This document shows positions 1 to 8,963 of a stretch of 62,874 nt of DNA, in pieces. Source of the DNA: Chthoniobacteraceae bacterium (lineage in GTDB: Bacteria; Verrucomicrobiota; Verrucomicrobiia; Chthoniobacterales; Chthoniobacteraceae); assembly GCA_947476045.1 (NCBI GenBank), contig CANJNZ010000020.1, positions 1-62,874 on the forward strand. Reading direction: 5' to 3'. Numbering within the stretch: the stretch's first letter is position 1; every line of letters starts with the position of its first letter. A program made the translations under genes and the position numbers. The notes under the pieces were generated by a model that did not search any database, was not told the origin of the DNA, and was given only the letters and a program-made list of their open reading frames with translations.

Positions 1-1
1 C

Positions 2-112
2 GATGCCTCCCTCCTCCGCCTCGTCTCCGCTCTCCTCGCCGAAACTTCCGACGATTGGGAATCCTCTAAAACTTACCTCAATATGCATCCATCCATCCCA
101 CCCTCCGCCTGA
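2..112 (+). CDS. C-terminal tail of an unidentified gene (partial)
   Basis: The second frame is open from the left edge to a TGA at 110-112 and encodes 36 residues beginning DASLLRLVSALLAETSDDW. The composition (Leu/Ala/Glu-rich helix, then a Pro/Ser tail) looks more like a protein end than the Pro/Ser/Arg-rich overlapping frame. No family is recognised and the gene body lies outside the window. The 200 bases between this stop and the next gene at 313 hold nothing I can identify. Confidence 0.25.
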   Translation, partial: DASLLRLVSALLAETSDDWESSKTYLNMHPSIPPSA

Positions 113-312
113 CACTCGCCTCTTTTACAGAAAATTACTTGCTCGGCCTCGTCGTCTGGGCGTTGGTCCTCCTATTTTAATACAATATCCTATTGAGGAA
201 GCGTGAGCATCACCTATAGGAGCAATCTGTCTGGCGCTTGAATTGCAGTGGATGAGCATGGGCTCGGGAAACCTTTAGCCAGATAGCGATAACTCCAAAA
301 CTACATTCAACT

Positions 313-825
313 ATGAAAACACACGTTCGTTCCTTCTCGTCACAGCGTCTATCAGCTCGAGCCGCTGTTCTTTTAAGCATCCTTTGCTCATGGGTGCTTC
401 AGCCATTCGCCCATGCGGCTGCGTCGACTTTCGCCAGTCCTCAGTTTCCGAGCACAGTGCATCATGTGGATAACATGGTGACGGGGGATTTTGACAAAGA
501 CGGCAACGTGGATGTGGCGGTGCTGGATGCGACGACGGGCTACGTGGAGGTGCAGTTTGGAGATGGGGCTGGTGGCTTTCGGAGTCCGGTGTCGAACTTC
601 ACGATTACCACGAGCAACAGCCAATATCGTGGGATTGCAGTGGGTGATCTCGATGGCGATGGAAAGGCGGAACTGGTCTTTGCAGCAGGGGACTCCGTGC
701 AGGTGTATGACTGGCAGAACAGCGGGAGTTTCACGAAGACGCATACGATTGATCTCACGACGAGCACGATTGACGCGACTAAAGTGGCGGTGGGCGATCT
801 CACAGCGGCGGGCAGTCAGGACTGA
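313..825 (+). CDS. FG-GAP/VCBS-repeat secreted protein, N-terminal part (frame-broken)
   Basis: 170 residues. An N-terminal signal peptide (basic start, hydrophobic run around residues 18-30, ending in AHAAA) is followed by FG-GAP/VCBS repeats with calcium-loop signatures DFDKDGNVDV (about residues 58-67) and DLDGDGKAEL (about 113-122). A third repeat opens with VAVGDL and stops after ten residues at TGA 823-825. FG-GAP repeats normally form multi-bladed propellers on secreted or surface proteins, so two and a half blades cannot be a complete domain. The adjacent frame continues without pause into Calx-beta and DUF11 sequence (828-4850), so the two are very likely one gene disrupted by a frameshift, an internal deletion or an assembly collapse of repeats. 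Export is well supported; function beyond surface binding is not. Confidence 0.7.
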   Translation: MKTHVRSFSSQRLSARAAVLLSILCSWVLQPFAHAAASTFASPQFPSTVHHVDNMVTGDFDKDGNVDVAVLDATTGYVEVQFGDGAGGFRSPVSNFTITTSNSQYRGIAVGDLDGDGKAELVFAAGDSVQVYDWQNSGSFTKTHTIDLTTSTIDATKVAVGDLTAAGSQD

Positions 826-827
826 AG

Positions 828-3800
828 GTGAAGAATGCGGACTACAGTATTACTGAGCCTCCGCAACAATCGCAGACCATCGTGTTCGCGGCGGGCGAGT
901 ATCAAAAAAATATCCACATCGTCGCAAGCGCTGCAAAAACTGCTGAGTCGGAACAGACGATTATTCTCAAGCTATTCAGCCCAATCGGTGACGTAGAGGC
1001 TATAGATGCGGTGAACCCGCCGACAAATGCCACGGCGATTGTGACAATCGAGGATACGAAGCCAGCCGGATTGCCGAAAGCGGGCGGACTCACAGTAAAG
1101 CCCTCAAATCTCGTGAAGCCCATCCCCGCAAATATCGCCAAGGATGTAAAAGTCGCCGGGCGCACCGGTTCGGATTGGACGTTCTCCGTCAGCCAGCCTC
1201 TCCCCGCCGATGCCTATAATCCATCGGTGAAAGTGCAATACACCTTCCTGCCCGTCGCTCTGAATCAATGGACGGACTACATCACGTTGCAGCACGGCAA
1301 AGGTTCAAAATGGAGTGCGGTGGATCGGCATCCATTTGTTTGCAGCAAACTCTTCTTCCGCACTGTCGCTAGCGCTGAAGGTTACCCTGATCAATTCGGA
1401 GCGCCTACACAGCCTTTTGCTGTCATCGGAGGGCCTGAGCTTGCGCTAAATTTGAGCGCTATTTCGGATAGCGACGCCTCTGGCGATACCGCGCACTTAG
1501 ATGAAGTCATCACCTACCATTTTACCGCTGCGAATGTGAGTCACGATGCTGCTGCGACTCCTGCCGTGCTCACGGTGCCGATTCCAGAGCACACGACCTT
1601 TCTCAGTGCGACCAATCATAATGCAACAGCCACACAGATTAAGAACAAGAAAGGCGTGACCACAGCGGTCGTTTGGAACTTCGCCTCACTCGCAAAGAGC
1701 ACAAACGTTACCGAGGATCTACTCGTGCAAATAGACGTCGCTTCGATGTTCTCGGCAAAGGAGCAGAAGAAACACCCGAACGGCTTCGGCACCATCCTCA
1801 CGATGAAGGGGCATACGCTTTCGGCTCCTACGCAGGGCATCAAAGCCGCGCCGCTTCTGCGCGATACTTTCGAGACGGAAATCCTCGGCCCGATCAAACT
1901 TTCCGTCTCGCGGCCCAGTCTGTCTGACACTGTGAAGGGCGGCGACCTCATCACCTACACACTCACTGCGAAAAACACTTCGGCGAATTCCGTGAATCAA
2001 GTCGTGGTGCGCGACCGTATCCCACTCGGGACAATCCTCGACAGTGTTTATGTGCCGGATGCGAACGGGAACTCGACGAATACCGTTCTCCCAAACCCCA
2101 GTGCAGTGTCCAACCCGGCTCTCGTTTATGTGCTGCTCACCGATGCAAAATTCCTCGGCAAGAAAAAGGGAGCCGAGGTGGACATCTCCATCCTCGATAC
2201 CGACACGGTCAATAAACTGGTGGACGCCCACCAGATCGCAGAGGAAGTGAAGTGGCCTATCGGATTGATCGCCGCAAACTCACAAGTGGAGGTGAAATTC
2301 ACCGTCCGCGTGCTCTATGACATCGCAGACCCTAACGCGAGCATCACCGCGCAGCCCACACAGATCGTCAATGACGACTATGACTTCACAATCTCCGGCG
2401 GCATCTCCGCACTTTACGGAAATCCTCCCAGCACCAGCGGTCTCACCAGCACAGTGACCGCCGCGCCTCCCGTGACGAAGCCCGTCGTCGGCCTCGGAAA
2501 AATTGCGGTGGGCTCACACGATCTGAATAATTCAATCGTCCACGGCAACGGCTCCCAGCAGATCGCCGGACTCGGCGAAGTCACCACCGTCGTGCAGAAT
2601 CACGACTCCATGCAGGATCACGGCTTTGACTACGAGATTTTCTACATCAATAGTGGAAATGCCACAGCGCATCACGTCGTGTTGCATGATGTCATCCCAG
2701 AAGGTGCGCAGTTGCTCGGTTTTTTCTCGCAGTCCGTGAATGGTGCTGCAGCCGCAGAAATGGATGCGCAACAGTTCAAGTATTACGACGCGGCTGGAAA
2801 TGTGATGGCAAACGTGAATTCCACGAACATCACCTCGGTGCATTCCATGGATATTCGGTTGAGTAAGTTTGATAACCTCACGCCACTGCCTGCCGGCGAA
2901 TACGGCGTGATACGATATACCGTCAAATCCACTGTTGCTCCGGCCCCCCGTGGCAAGCCTGCAACTTTCATCCATGCGCTGGGCGGATTTAATCCCAAGC
3001 TTCGTCGAAGCGATCCGGAGCAGGGGGCCTACATCACTTGCGCCGACCTCTTGCGCGTTGTCCCCGCAACGCCGGACGACACGTTGGTAAAAGTCGTATC
3101 GGAAGCTTTCTGGAATATTACCCACACAGCGAAGGTTTTTGGTGCGCAGCCCGGTGACATCGTGCCCTTTGATTTCACCTTCACTCAGAACGGGGACATT
3201 GCCGCAGCGAATTGCTATATGGATCTCGTCATTCCAGTCGGCACCACCCTGGTTACCTCCGGGCAAAATGCGCCCGCCTTCACCGACGGCGCCGGAGGAA
3301 CGATTCTGACGAGCGTTAATAATAGTGCTGCCCGTCTTACCTTCGGCACGAGTGCAGCGCAGGAAACCCGCAAGCTGCGCGTTAATCTCCAAGTGAACAC
3401 GCCGCTGGATCCCGTGCTCGCAGAAAAGAAGTTTATATTTTTTGAAACCGACCCCGTCATCAAAGGGACGCCTGTGTTTCCAACACTTCTGGCTCTCCGC
3501 GGGCGCGTTCGTCTCGTCACACCATTGTCAGTGGCCACGTCCACTGACACAGAGAAGCAGGCGGTGCCCCTCAGAGACCCGTTTTCGCCCACTCTTTTCC
3601 TCGCCCGTAGCGCTCCTTACACCGTGCAGAAAGGCGGCGAGTTCACTTACACCATCGCCTTTGCAAATTCCGGCGACTTCGCTGCAACGAACGTCACCGT
3701 GGGAATGCAGATTCCCTACTTCACGCAGTTCGTCTCCGCCACGAATGGTATCATCAACGCCTTCAATGGCCTCACCGTGGTTCCTACGCCAAATCTCACA

Positions 3801-4850
3801 CCCTACACCACCACGCCACGCAGCGCGGCGCAGGTGAAAGTCACCGGTGCCGGGCCGGATATTATCACATGGAAATTCGCCTCGCTGCCTGCCCACTCCG
3901 CAGGTGCGATTGTTTTGAAAGTAAAGATCAGCGGCAACTTTGCCGATAACTGTGTGAAAGATCACTCTCTCTACATCAGCGCTGACAACGCCGCCTCAGC
4001 CGTGCTCGCACCGAATCCCATCGGCACTTGGGTTATCGGTAAACCATTCGACACCTCAAAATGGGAAGTCCTAGGTTGTTTCTGCGAACATCTGAACATT
4101 CCCATGACCGAGAACAATCATGATATATTTACGGATTACGTCAATCAACTCACAGGCGGTTCTCAAGTCCGTGTCGTCGGTGCCGGTGACGGCGTTCACC
4201 TCGAGAATGGAGTATCGGTTTTGCAGCTCGGCAGAGAGCAAGTCCTTGTCTTGGGTGCAGAGATCGTGGCCTCAGGAGGTGGGAATATCGTTGCAACGGG
4301 TGGTGGAAATATTGTGGCAACCGGCGGTGGAAATATCGTTGCGAGCGGTGCCGGTAACGCCATCTCTGTAACAAATGCCGCCGGTCTCGGCACGCTGACC
4401 GCCAGCTCTATTCTCGATCAACAGGCGCAAATCGTCGCAACGGGTGGCGGAAATATCGTAGCCACAGGTGGGGGAAATATGATTAGGCAAGTTGGAGGTA
4501 GTTTTTCACAGCTCAGCAACCATGTCGGAGGGGCATCAATCGGAATCTCTACCATCACTGCCAATATCGTGGCCACAGGTGGTGGAAATATCGTGGCCAC
4601 GGGTGGTGGAAATGTGGTGGCCACGGGTGGTGGAAATGTGGTGGCTGCCGGCGGCGGGAATATCGTCGCAACAGGTGGAGGAAATGCCGTCCCGCAGAGC
4701 GGATTAAACGGTCACGATGGTGCGTCCTATCTCGGCCATAATCCAGCGGGCATTATCAGCGTTAGCTCCGGCAAACTTGTCTCTCACGACGGTGGTTCCA
4801 TCGTCGCGACAGGAGGTGGCAACATCGTAGCTACAGGCGGCGGAAACTGA
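828..4850 (+). CDS. Large surface protein: Calx-beta end, DUF11 repeats, C-terminal IVATGGGN repeats
   Basis: 1340 residues from a GTG that is probably not a native start. The first ~75 residues (NADYSI, then FAAGEYQ, then ILKLFSP and VTIEDTKP) match the second half of a Calx-beta domain, with no signal peptide of its own. Several DUF11-type (conserved repeat, Ig-like) modules follow near residues 205-300, 355-500, 597-700, 765-860 and 924-1040, each with the pattern ITYTLTAKN..., then VVRDRIP. Residues 1146-1340 contain 13 copies of an eight-residue IVATGGGN unit in four blocks, separated by segments with HDGAS/HDGGS motifs; the protein ends on the last repeat. DUF11 arrays are typical of exported adhesins or stalk-like proteins. 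It should be read together with 313-825. No anchor or sorting signal is visible at the C-terminus. Confidence 0.8.
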   Translation: MKNADYSITEPPQQSQTIVFAAGEYQKNIHIVASAAKTAESEQTIILKLFSPIGDVEAIDAVNPPTNATAIVTIEDTKPAGLPKAGGLTVKPSNLVKPIPANIAKDVKVAGRTGSDWTFSVSQPLPADAYNPSVKVQYTFLPVALNQWTDYITLQHGKGSKWSAVDRHPFVCSKLFFRTVASAEGYPDQFGAPTQPFAVIGGPELALNLSAISDSDASGDTAHLDEVITYHFTAANVSHDAAATPAVLTVPIPEHTTFLSATNHNATATQIKNKKGVTTAVVWNFASLAKSTNVTEDLLVQIDVASMFSAKEQKKHPNGFGTILTMKGHTLSAPTQGIKAAPLLRDTFETEILGPIKLSVSRPSLSDTVKGGDLITYTLTAKNTSANSVNQVVVRDRIPLGTILDSVYVPDANGNSTNTVLPNPSAVSNPALVYVLLTDAKFLGKKKGAEVDISILDTDTVNKLVDAHQIAEEVKWPIGLIAANSQVEVKFTVRVLYDIADPNASITAQPTQIVNDDYDFTISGGISALYGNPPSTSGLTSTVTAAPPVTKPVVGLGKIAVGSHDLNNSIVHGNGSQQIAGLGEVTTVVQNHDSMQDHGFDYEIFYINSGNATAHHVVLHDVIPEGAQLLGFFSQSVNGAAAAEMDAQQFKYYDAAGNVMANVNSTNITSVHSMDIRLSKFDNLTPLPAGEYGVIRYTVKSTVAPAPRGKPATFIHALGGFNPKLRRSDPEQGAYITCADLLRVVPATPDDTLVKVVSEAFWNITHTAKVFGAQPGDIVPFDFTFTQNGDIAAANCYMDLVIPVGTTLVTSGQNAPAFTDGAGGTILTSVNNSAARLTFGTSAAQETRKLRVNLQVNTPLDPVLAEKKFIFFETDPVIKGTPVFPTLLALRGRVRLVTPLSVATSTDTEKQAVPLRDPFSPTLFLARSAPYTVQKGGEFTYTIAFANSGDFAATNVTVGMQIPYFTQFVSATNGIINAFNGLTVVPTPNLTPYTTTPRSAAQVKVTGAGPDIITWKFASLPAHSAGAIVLKVKISGNFADNCVKDHSLYISADNAASAVLAPNPIGTWVIGKPFDTSKWEVLGCFCEHLNIPMTENNHDIFTDYVNQLTGGSQVRVVGAGDGVHLENGVSVLQLGREQVLVLGAEIVASGGGNIVATGGGNIVATGGGNIVASGAGNAISVTNAAGLGTLTASSILDQQAQIVATGGGNIVATGGGNMIRQVGGSFSQLSNHVGGASIGISTITANIVATGGGNIVATGGGNVVATGGGNVVAAGGGNIVATGGGNAVPQSGLNGHDGASYLGHNPAGIISVSSGKLVSHDGGSIVATGGGNIVATGGGN
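4263..4847 (+). repeat. 13 coding copies of a 24-nt (IVATGGGN) repeat in four blocks
   Basis: Blocks lie at 4263-4358 (4 units), 4431-4478 (2), 4566-4685 (5) and 4800-4847 (2), the last ending directly before the stop codon. The residue pattern I/V-V-A-T/S/A-G-G/A-G-N is almost invariant while codons vary between copies (for example GGTGGTGGA, GGCGGTGGA and GGTGGGGGA). This suggests selection on the peptide rather than very recent DNA duplication. A short-period repeat rich in Gly and Asn with alternating hydrophobics is compatible with a beta-solenoid; this is inference. Confidence 0.9.
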
Positions 4851-4906
4851 GCATGGAATTTCGCCTTGAGCGAAGATGCTTTGTTTAAGCTGTAACTGAC
4901 TGTTGA

Positions 4907-5881
4907 TTGGCGGTTGTCAATGTATGGGCGGTCGCCGAGAATCGCTCCGTGCCGGATGATGAGCTGCCAGCAACACCCCTCGCTGAAGTGGGCCGCTACG
5001 CGCGGCTCGCGGATGCGCGTGAGCGTGGATTAGTCGTGGCTGCGATGGAATTGCCGCACTGGGTCGTGAGGGACGGAAAAGAATACACATTGAGCGTGGA
5101 GGAGGTGGCGCGTGAGCGTGTGTTCGCGGCGCTCGCGGAGTATGAGGCCGACGAGCGCTCGCGCCCTTCTGGACGTGAATTGGAACCGCTAAAAATCCCG
5201 AAGTTTGCACTGATGATTCTGCTGTTGGTGATGGCTGCGTGCTACCGCGTGCAGGCGGGGCTGGCGCGGGAATTCATAGAGCGAGGCGTGGCGGATGATA
5301 CAGCCATCCGCGATGGGGAATGGTGGCGCACTTTCACCGCGCTCACGTTGCATGGAAACACGGAGCATCTCGTGGCGAATCTTTCGCTCGCCGTGTTTGT
5401 GTTTGCGTTTGTGCTGTGGCGATTCGGCGTCGGCTGTGGGCTGCTTGGTATCGTGCTCGGAGGTGCACTCGGCAATGGGCTGAATGTCTTCGCGCATCTT
5501 TCGCATCCGCATTCGAGTCTTGGCTCGTCCACTGCGCTGTTCGCGGGATTGGGTTTGCTCGCTGGTGCCGAAATTTTTGCACGGATTGCGCATCGTGGTC
5601 CGCAGTCTGGATGGCGAATCATTGTCCCCATCGGCGCAGGGCTTGCCTTTCTCTCTATCTACGGCGGGGGCGGGGCAAAGCCCGACGGCACCACGATACT
5701 CGATGCAGGCAATGTGGATGTGCTGGCGCATCTTTTCGGGCTGCTTGCGGGCGTGGTGCTGGGCGCAGTCTTTTTTTCGGCTGGGTGGAAAGGCGGCATC
5801 CCGGCGCAGAGGCAGATCGCATTTGGAGCGAGCGCGGTGATGCTACTCATCATCTCGTGGGCGTGCGCCGCGTTGCGCTGA
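4907..5881 (+). CDS. Rhomboid family intramembrane serine protease
   Basis: 324 residues from a TTG start; a GTG 14 codons later is an alternative. Residues 1-95 form a soluble N-terminal region, and about six membrane helices follow from residue 98. Rhomboid hallmarks are present: HLVAN (His154, Asn158) in the second helix, the nucleophile motif GSSTALF with Ser208, and the catalytic histidine in VLAHLFG (His275). Ser and His form the intramembrane dyad that cuts substrate transmembrane segments. Family proteins of this type run about 200-350 residues, so the length is normal. It sits alone between the surface protein and the amino acid importer; substrate unknown. The extended cytosolic N-terminus is not a domain I recognise. 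Confidence 0.88.
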   Translation: MAVVNVWAVAENRSVPDDELPATPLAEVGRYARLADARERGLVVAAMELPHWVVRDGKEYTLSVEEVARERVFAALAEYEADERSRPSGRELEPLKIPKFALMILLLVMAACYRVQAGLAREFIERGVADDTAIRDGEWWRTFTALTLHGNTEHLVANLSLAVFVFAFVLWRFGVGCGLLGIVLGGALGNGLNVFAHLSHPHSSLGSSTALFAGLGLLAGAEIFARIAHRGPQSGWRIIVPIGAGLAFLSIYGGGGAKPDGTTILDAGNVDVLAHLFGLLAGVVLGAVFFSAGWKGGIPAQRQIAFGASAVMLLIISWACAALR

Positions 5882-5967
5882 GGGTTCTATTTTTGCCAAG
5901 GCTGACTGCTTGCGCTAAAAGCCCGCGCCCGCTAACGCTCGCTGCCGTTCAAACTATCCCAATAACC

Positions 5968-7119
5968 ATGAGCCGAATTCTATTTGCGAAAAGCACACTA
6001 CTTTTTCTTACAACTGCAGCCGCTTTCAGCCTTGTGGGCTGCAAGGATGCAAACACAGCGGGCGATATTATCGTCGGTGAATACGCATCGCTGACCGGCA
6101 AGGAGGCTACTTTTGGCACGTCCTCTCACGAAGGAACGATGCTCGCAGTCGAGGAACTGAATGCGGCGGGCGGTGTGCTCGGTAAGAAGATCAAGCTTAT
6201 CACCGAGGACAACCAGTCGAAGGCTGGCGAGTCTGCTACGGTCGTGAACAAGCTCATCTCGAAGGACGGCGCAGGTGCAATTCTTGGTGAAGTCGCCAGC
6301 TCACGCTCGCTCGAAGCCGCGCCGATTTGCCAGAGCAACAGCATCCCGATGATCTCGCCCAGTTCGACGAATCCCAAGGTGACTGAAACAGGCAGCTTCA
6401 TTTTCCGTGTGTGTTTCATCGATCCATTCCAAGGCACGGTGATGGCGAATTTCGCGACGAATACGCTCAAGGCGAAAAAGGTCGCAGTATTCACGGATGT
6501 GAAAAGCGACTACTCGAAAGGTCTGGCTAAGTTTTTCAAAGAGGGCTTCGTGAAAGCAGGCGGGCAGATTGTTTCGGAGCTGGATTTCAATGGCGGGGAC
6601 AAGGATTTCAAAGGCCAACTCACGACGATCAAAGGGGCTGCGCCGGACGCGGTTTTTGTGCCGGGCTACTACACGGATGCGGCGTTGATTTGCATTCAGG
6701 CGAAGGAAATCGGACTGAATGTGCCATTGTTTGGCGGTGATGGATGGGAGTCCGAAAAGCTGACGGAGATTGGCAAGGACGCGGTGGAGGGGACGTATTT
6801 TTCCACGCACTACGCATCGGATGTGGCGAGCGATTTGAGCAAGAAATTCGTCGCAGCCTACAAGGCTCGCTTTAACGGCAAGCTGCCTGATGCGATGGCA
6901 GCGCTCGGCTATGATTCCGCGATGATGCTGGCTGATGGAATGAAGCGCGCCGGTTCCACCGATGGCGCGAAAGTGCGCGATGCTCTTGCGGCAACGAAGG
7001 ACTTGGATGCTGTGACCGGCAAGCTGACGATCAACGAAAAGCGCGATGCGGTGAAATCCGCCGTCATTCTCAAGGTCGAGGGCGGTAAGTTTAAATTCGT
7101 CGAGACGGTCAACCCGTAA
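5968..7119 (+). CDS. livJ: ABC transporter substrate-binding lipoprotein, branched-chain amino acid type
   Basis: 383 residues. The signal ends in a lipobox (SLVGC, Cys25), so the mature protein should be a lipid-anchored periplasmic binding protein rather than a free one. The fold is the LivJ/LivK (Peripla_BP_6) type: GEYASLTGKEATFG near the mature N-terminus, the SSTNPKVTE segment and VFVPGYYTDA in the middle. It would capture leucine, isoleucine, valine or a related compound; this family also binds amides and urea, so the ligand is not proven. An in-frame extension upstream exists but lacks a signal peptide and overlaps the rhomboid gene, so the ATG at 5968 is preferred. First gene of a five-gene importer operon; the next gene starts 6 bases downstream. 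Confidence 0.92.
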   Translation: MSRILFAKSTLLFLTTAAAFSLVGCKDANTAGDIIVGEYASLTGKEATFGTSSHEGTMLAVEELNAAGGVLGKKIKLITEDNQSKAGESATVVNKLISKDGAGAILGEVASSRSLEAAPICQSNSIPMISPSSTNPKVTETGSFIFRVCFIDPFQGTVMANFATNTLKAKKVAVFTDVKSDYSKGLAKFFKEGFVKAGGQIVSELDFNGGDKDFKGQLTTIKGAAPDAVFVPGYYTDAALICIQAKEIGLNVPLFGGDGWESEKLTEIGKDAVEGTYFSTHYASDVASDLSKKFVAAYKARFNGKLPDAMAALGYDSAMMLADGMKRAGSTDGAKVRDALAATKDLDAVTGKLTINEKRDAVKSAVILKVEGGKFKFVETVNP

Positions 7120-7125
7120 CGCCGC

Positions 7126-8034
7126 GTGGAGATACTCCAGCAACTCACAAACGGCCTCGCCCTCGGGAGCATCTACGCGCTCATCGCGCTGGGCTACACG
7201 ATGGTCTATGGCGTTCTGCGGTTCATCAATTTCGCGCACAGTGACGTGCTGATGCTCGGTGCGTATTCGGCCTTCTTCCTTGCTCCGGTTGCGGAGCGGT
7301 TGTTTGGCCCGCAAACCATCGCGGGTGCGCTCTTCATCATCGTTATCGCCGCTGCGATTTGTGCAGTTATCGGTGTGTTGATTGAGTTTCTCGCATATCG
7401 CCCGCTGCGTTCACGCCCGAAGCTCACGGTGCTCATCACTGCCATCGGCGTGTCGCTGTTCATCGAGTTCACCTGCCAGCATAAATCGGTTTTCGGAGCG
7501 GACACAAAGTCCTTTCCAAAATTACTCGCCTCTCGCGACGTGGCGATTGGCGGACTGCATTTCAGCAGCAATGATCTCATTGTGCTTGTGCTCACTGCCG
7601 CATTGCTCGCTGGTATGTGGTTTCTCGTGCAGCGCACGAAAATGGGAATGGCGATTCGTGCGGTGTCATTCAACGAAAAGGCCGCTGCGCTCATGGGCGT
7701 GAACGTCAATCGAGTCATCTCCTACACGTTTGCGATTGGCTCCGCGCTCGCGGCGATAGCGGGCATCTTTTATTCGATGCGCGCGCCCGGAATTGATCCG
7801 CTCATGGGCGTCCAGCCGGGCTTGCGAGCATTCATCGCCGCAGTCGTCGGCGGGATTGGCAATCTCCCCGGTGCAGCGCTCGGTGGCTTGCTGCTCGGTG
7901 TGATCGAGACGGTGGCCGGCGGCATCCCCGGAGTTTCAAATTACCGCGATGGGATCGCGTTCGCGATTTTGATTCTCGTCCTGCTCTTTCGTCCGGCGGG
8001 GCTGCTTGGAAAATCCATGGTGGAAAAAGTATGA
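7126..8034 (+). CDS. livH: Branched-chain amino acid ABC transporter permease LivH
   Basis: 302 residues from a GTG start, close to the usual LivH length (about 290-308). It begins with the characteristic LANGLALGSIYALIALGYTMVYG pattern (QQLTNGLALGSIYALIALGY here) and has about eight hydrophobic helices. The coupling segment contains AIRAVSFNEKAAALMGVN, the cytoplasmic EAA-like loop that docks on the ATPase, and GGIGNLPGAALGG near the end is conserved in the family. It forms the inner-membrane channel together with LivM, whose start overlaps its stop by four bases (ATGA), indicating translational coupling. Confidence 0.95.
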   Translation: MEILQQLTNGLALGSIYALIALGYTMVYGVLRFINFAHSDVLMLGAYSAFFLAPVAERLFGPQTIAGALFIIVIAAAICAVIGVLIEFLAYRPLRSRPKLTVLITAIGVSLFIEFTCQHKSVFGADTKSFPKLLASRDVAIGGLHFSSNDLIVLVLTAALLAGMWFLVQRTKMGMAIRAVSFNEKAAALMGVNVNRVISYTFAIGSALAAIAGIFYSMRAPGIDPLMGVQPGLRAFIAAVVGGIGNLPGAALGGLLLGVIETVAGGIPGVSNYRDGIAFAILILVLLFRPAGLLGKSMVEKV

Positions 8035-8963
8035 TGCACACCGGAGCCAAACGCAGTCTGCTCGTCGCGATCTTCATCGCCATCGCGGTTTCGTTTTTTT
8101 CCGCACACTTCAACCGCTACTACCGCGATGTGGCGATTGATGTGGCGATCAGTATTGTTCTCGCCGTCAGTCTGAACCTCATCAACGGACACACCGGTCA
8201 GTTTTCACTCGGGCATGCGGGATTCATGGCGGTTGGCGGCTACATAGCCGCCAAAATCACGCTGGTCTTCGGTGTCACAGCTGTCGCGTGGGCGCAGCCT
8301 TTTATTTTTCTGGGTGCGCTGATTGTCGGCGGCGTAGTCGCAGCTCTTGCGGGCCTGATGGTTGGCGTGCCGTCGTTGCGATTGCGTGGAGACTATCTCG
8401 CAATTGTTACGCTCGGCTTTGGCGAAATCATTCGCGTCATTTTCCAGACGAGCGAAACTTTCGGCGCAGCTACTGGTCTCGTAGCGATTCCAAAATGGAC
8501 GACGATCGGATGGGGGTTCGGCATCGCGGCGATCACAGTTTACGTCGTCGGCTGTCTCGTGAATTCCACCTACGGGCGCGGCTTCCTCGCTGTTCACGAC
8601 GATGAGATCGCCGCCGGGGCCATGGGTATCAACCCCGTGCGCTACAAAGTCACCGCATTCGTCATCGGCGCATTTTTTGCAGGCGTCGCGGGCGGACTCT
8701 ACGCACATCACAAGACCACGCTCGCACCCACCGGTTTTGATTTTATGAAGTCCATAGACATCGTCGTCATGGTCATTCTCGGCGGCATGGGTAACACCGC
8801 TGGCGTCATCGTCGCCGCCGTGCTTCTCACCGCTGTGCAGGAGCCGCTGCGTGCACTTGGTCCGTTGCGCATGGTCGTCTTCGCGCTCATTATCATCGCC
8901 CTGATGATGCTCCGTCCGCAGGGCCTCTTCAGCTTCGGAAAAAAGAAAGGAGCCAAAGCGTGA
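8031..8963 (+). CDS. livM: Branched-chain amino acid ABC transporter permease LivM
   Basis: 310 residues with about eight to nine membrane helices. The family signature LNLINGHTGQFSLGHAGFMAVGGY is present near residues 46-69, and the ATPase-coupling loop HDDEIAAGAMGINPVRYKVTAF lies in the second half, followed by GGMGNTAGVI. The length is typical for bacterial LivM proteins lacking the extra N-terminal helices of the E. coli form. It overlaps livH by four bases at its start and livG by four bases at its end. Confidence 0.95.
   Translation: MMHTGAKRSLLVAIFIAIAVSFFSAHFNRYYRDVAIDVAISIVLAVSLNLINGHTGQFSLGHAGFMAVGGYIAAKITLVFGVTAVAWAQPFIFLGALIVGGVVAALAGLMVGVPSLRLRGDYLAIVTLGFGEIIRVIFQTSETFGAATGLVAIPKWTTIGWGFGIAAITVYVVGCLVNSTYGRGFLAVHDDEIAAGAMGINPVRYKVTAFVIGAFFAGVAGGLYAHHKTTLAPTGFDFMKSIDIVVMVILGGMGNTAGVIVAAVLLTAVQEPLRALGPLRMVVFALIIIALMMLRPQGLFSFGKKKGAKA

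Noticed and set aside
3-206. 67-codon frame at the left edge
   Set aside because: Pro/Ser/Arg-rich, overlaps the more protein-like partial frame ending at 112, and has no homology I can recognise.
240-312. Possible cyclic-di-GMP-type riboswitch before the surface protein
   Set aside because: A GGGAAACC-like piece is present but the paired stems and second conserved helix of the class are not.
4263-4847. Possible CRISPR-like array because of regular short repeats
   Set aside because: The repeats are in frame, encode IVATGGGN and vary in sequence; no spacers of constant length and no cas genes.
5320-5967. N-terminal extension of the livJ frame through the rhomboid gene
   Set aside because: It overlaps the catalytic region of the rhomboid gene and would bury the lipoprotein signal peptide.
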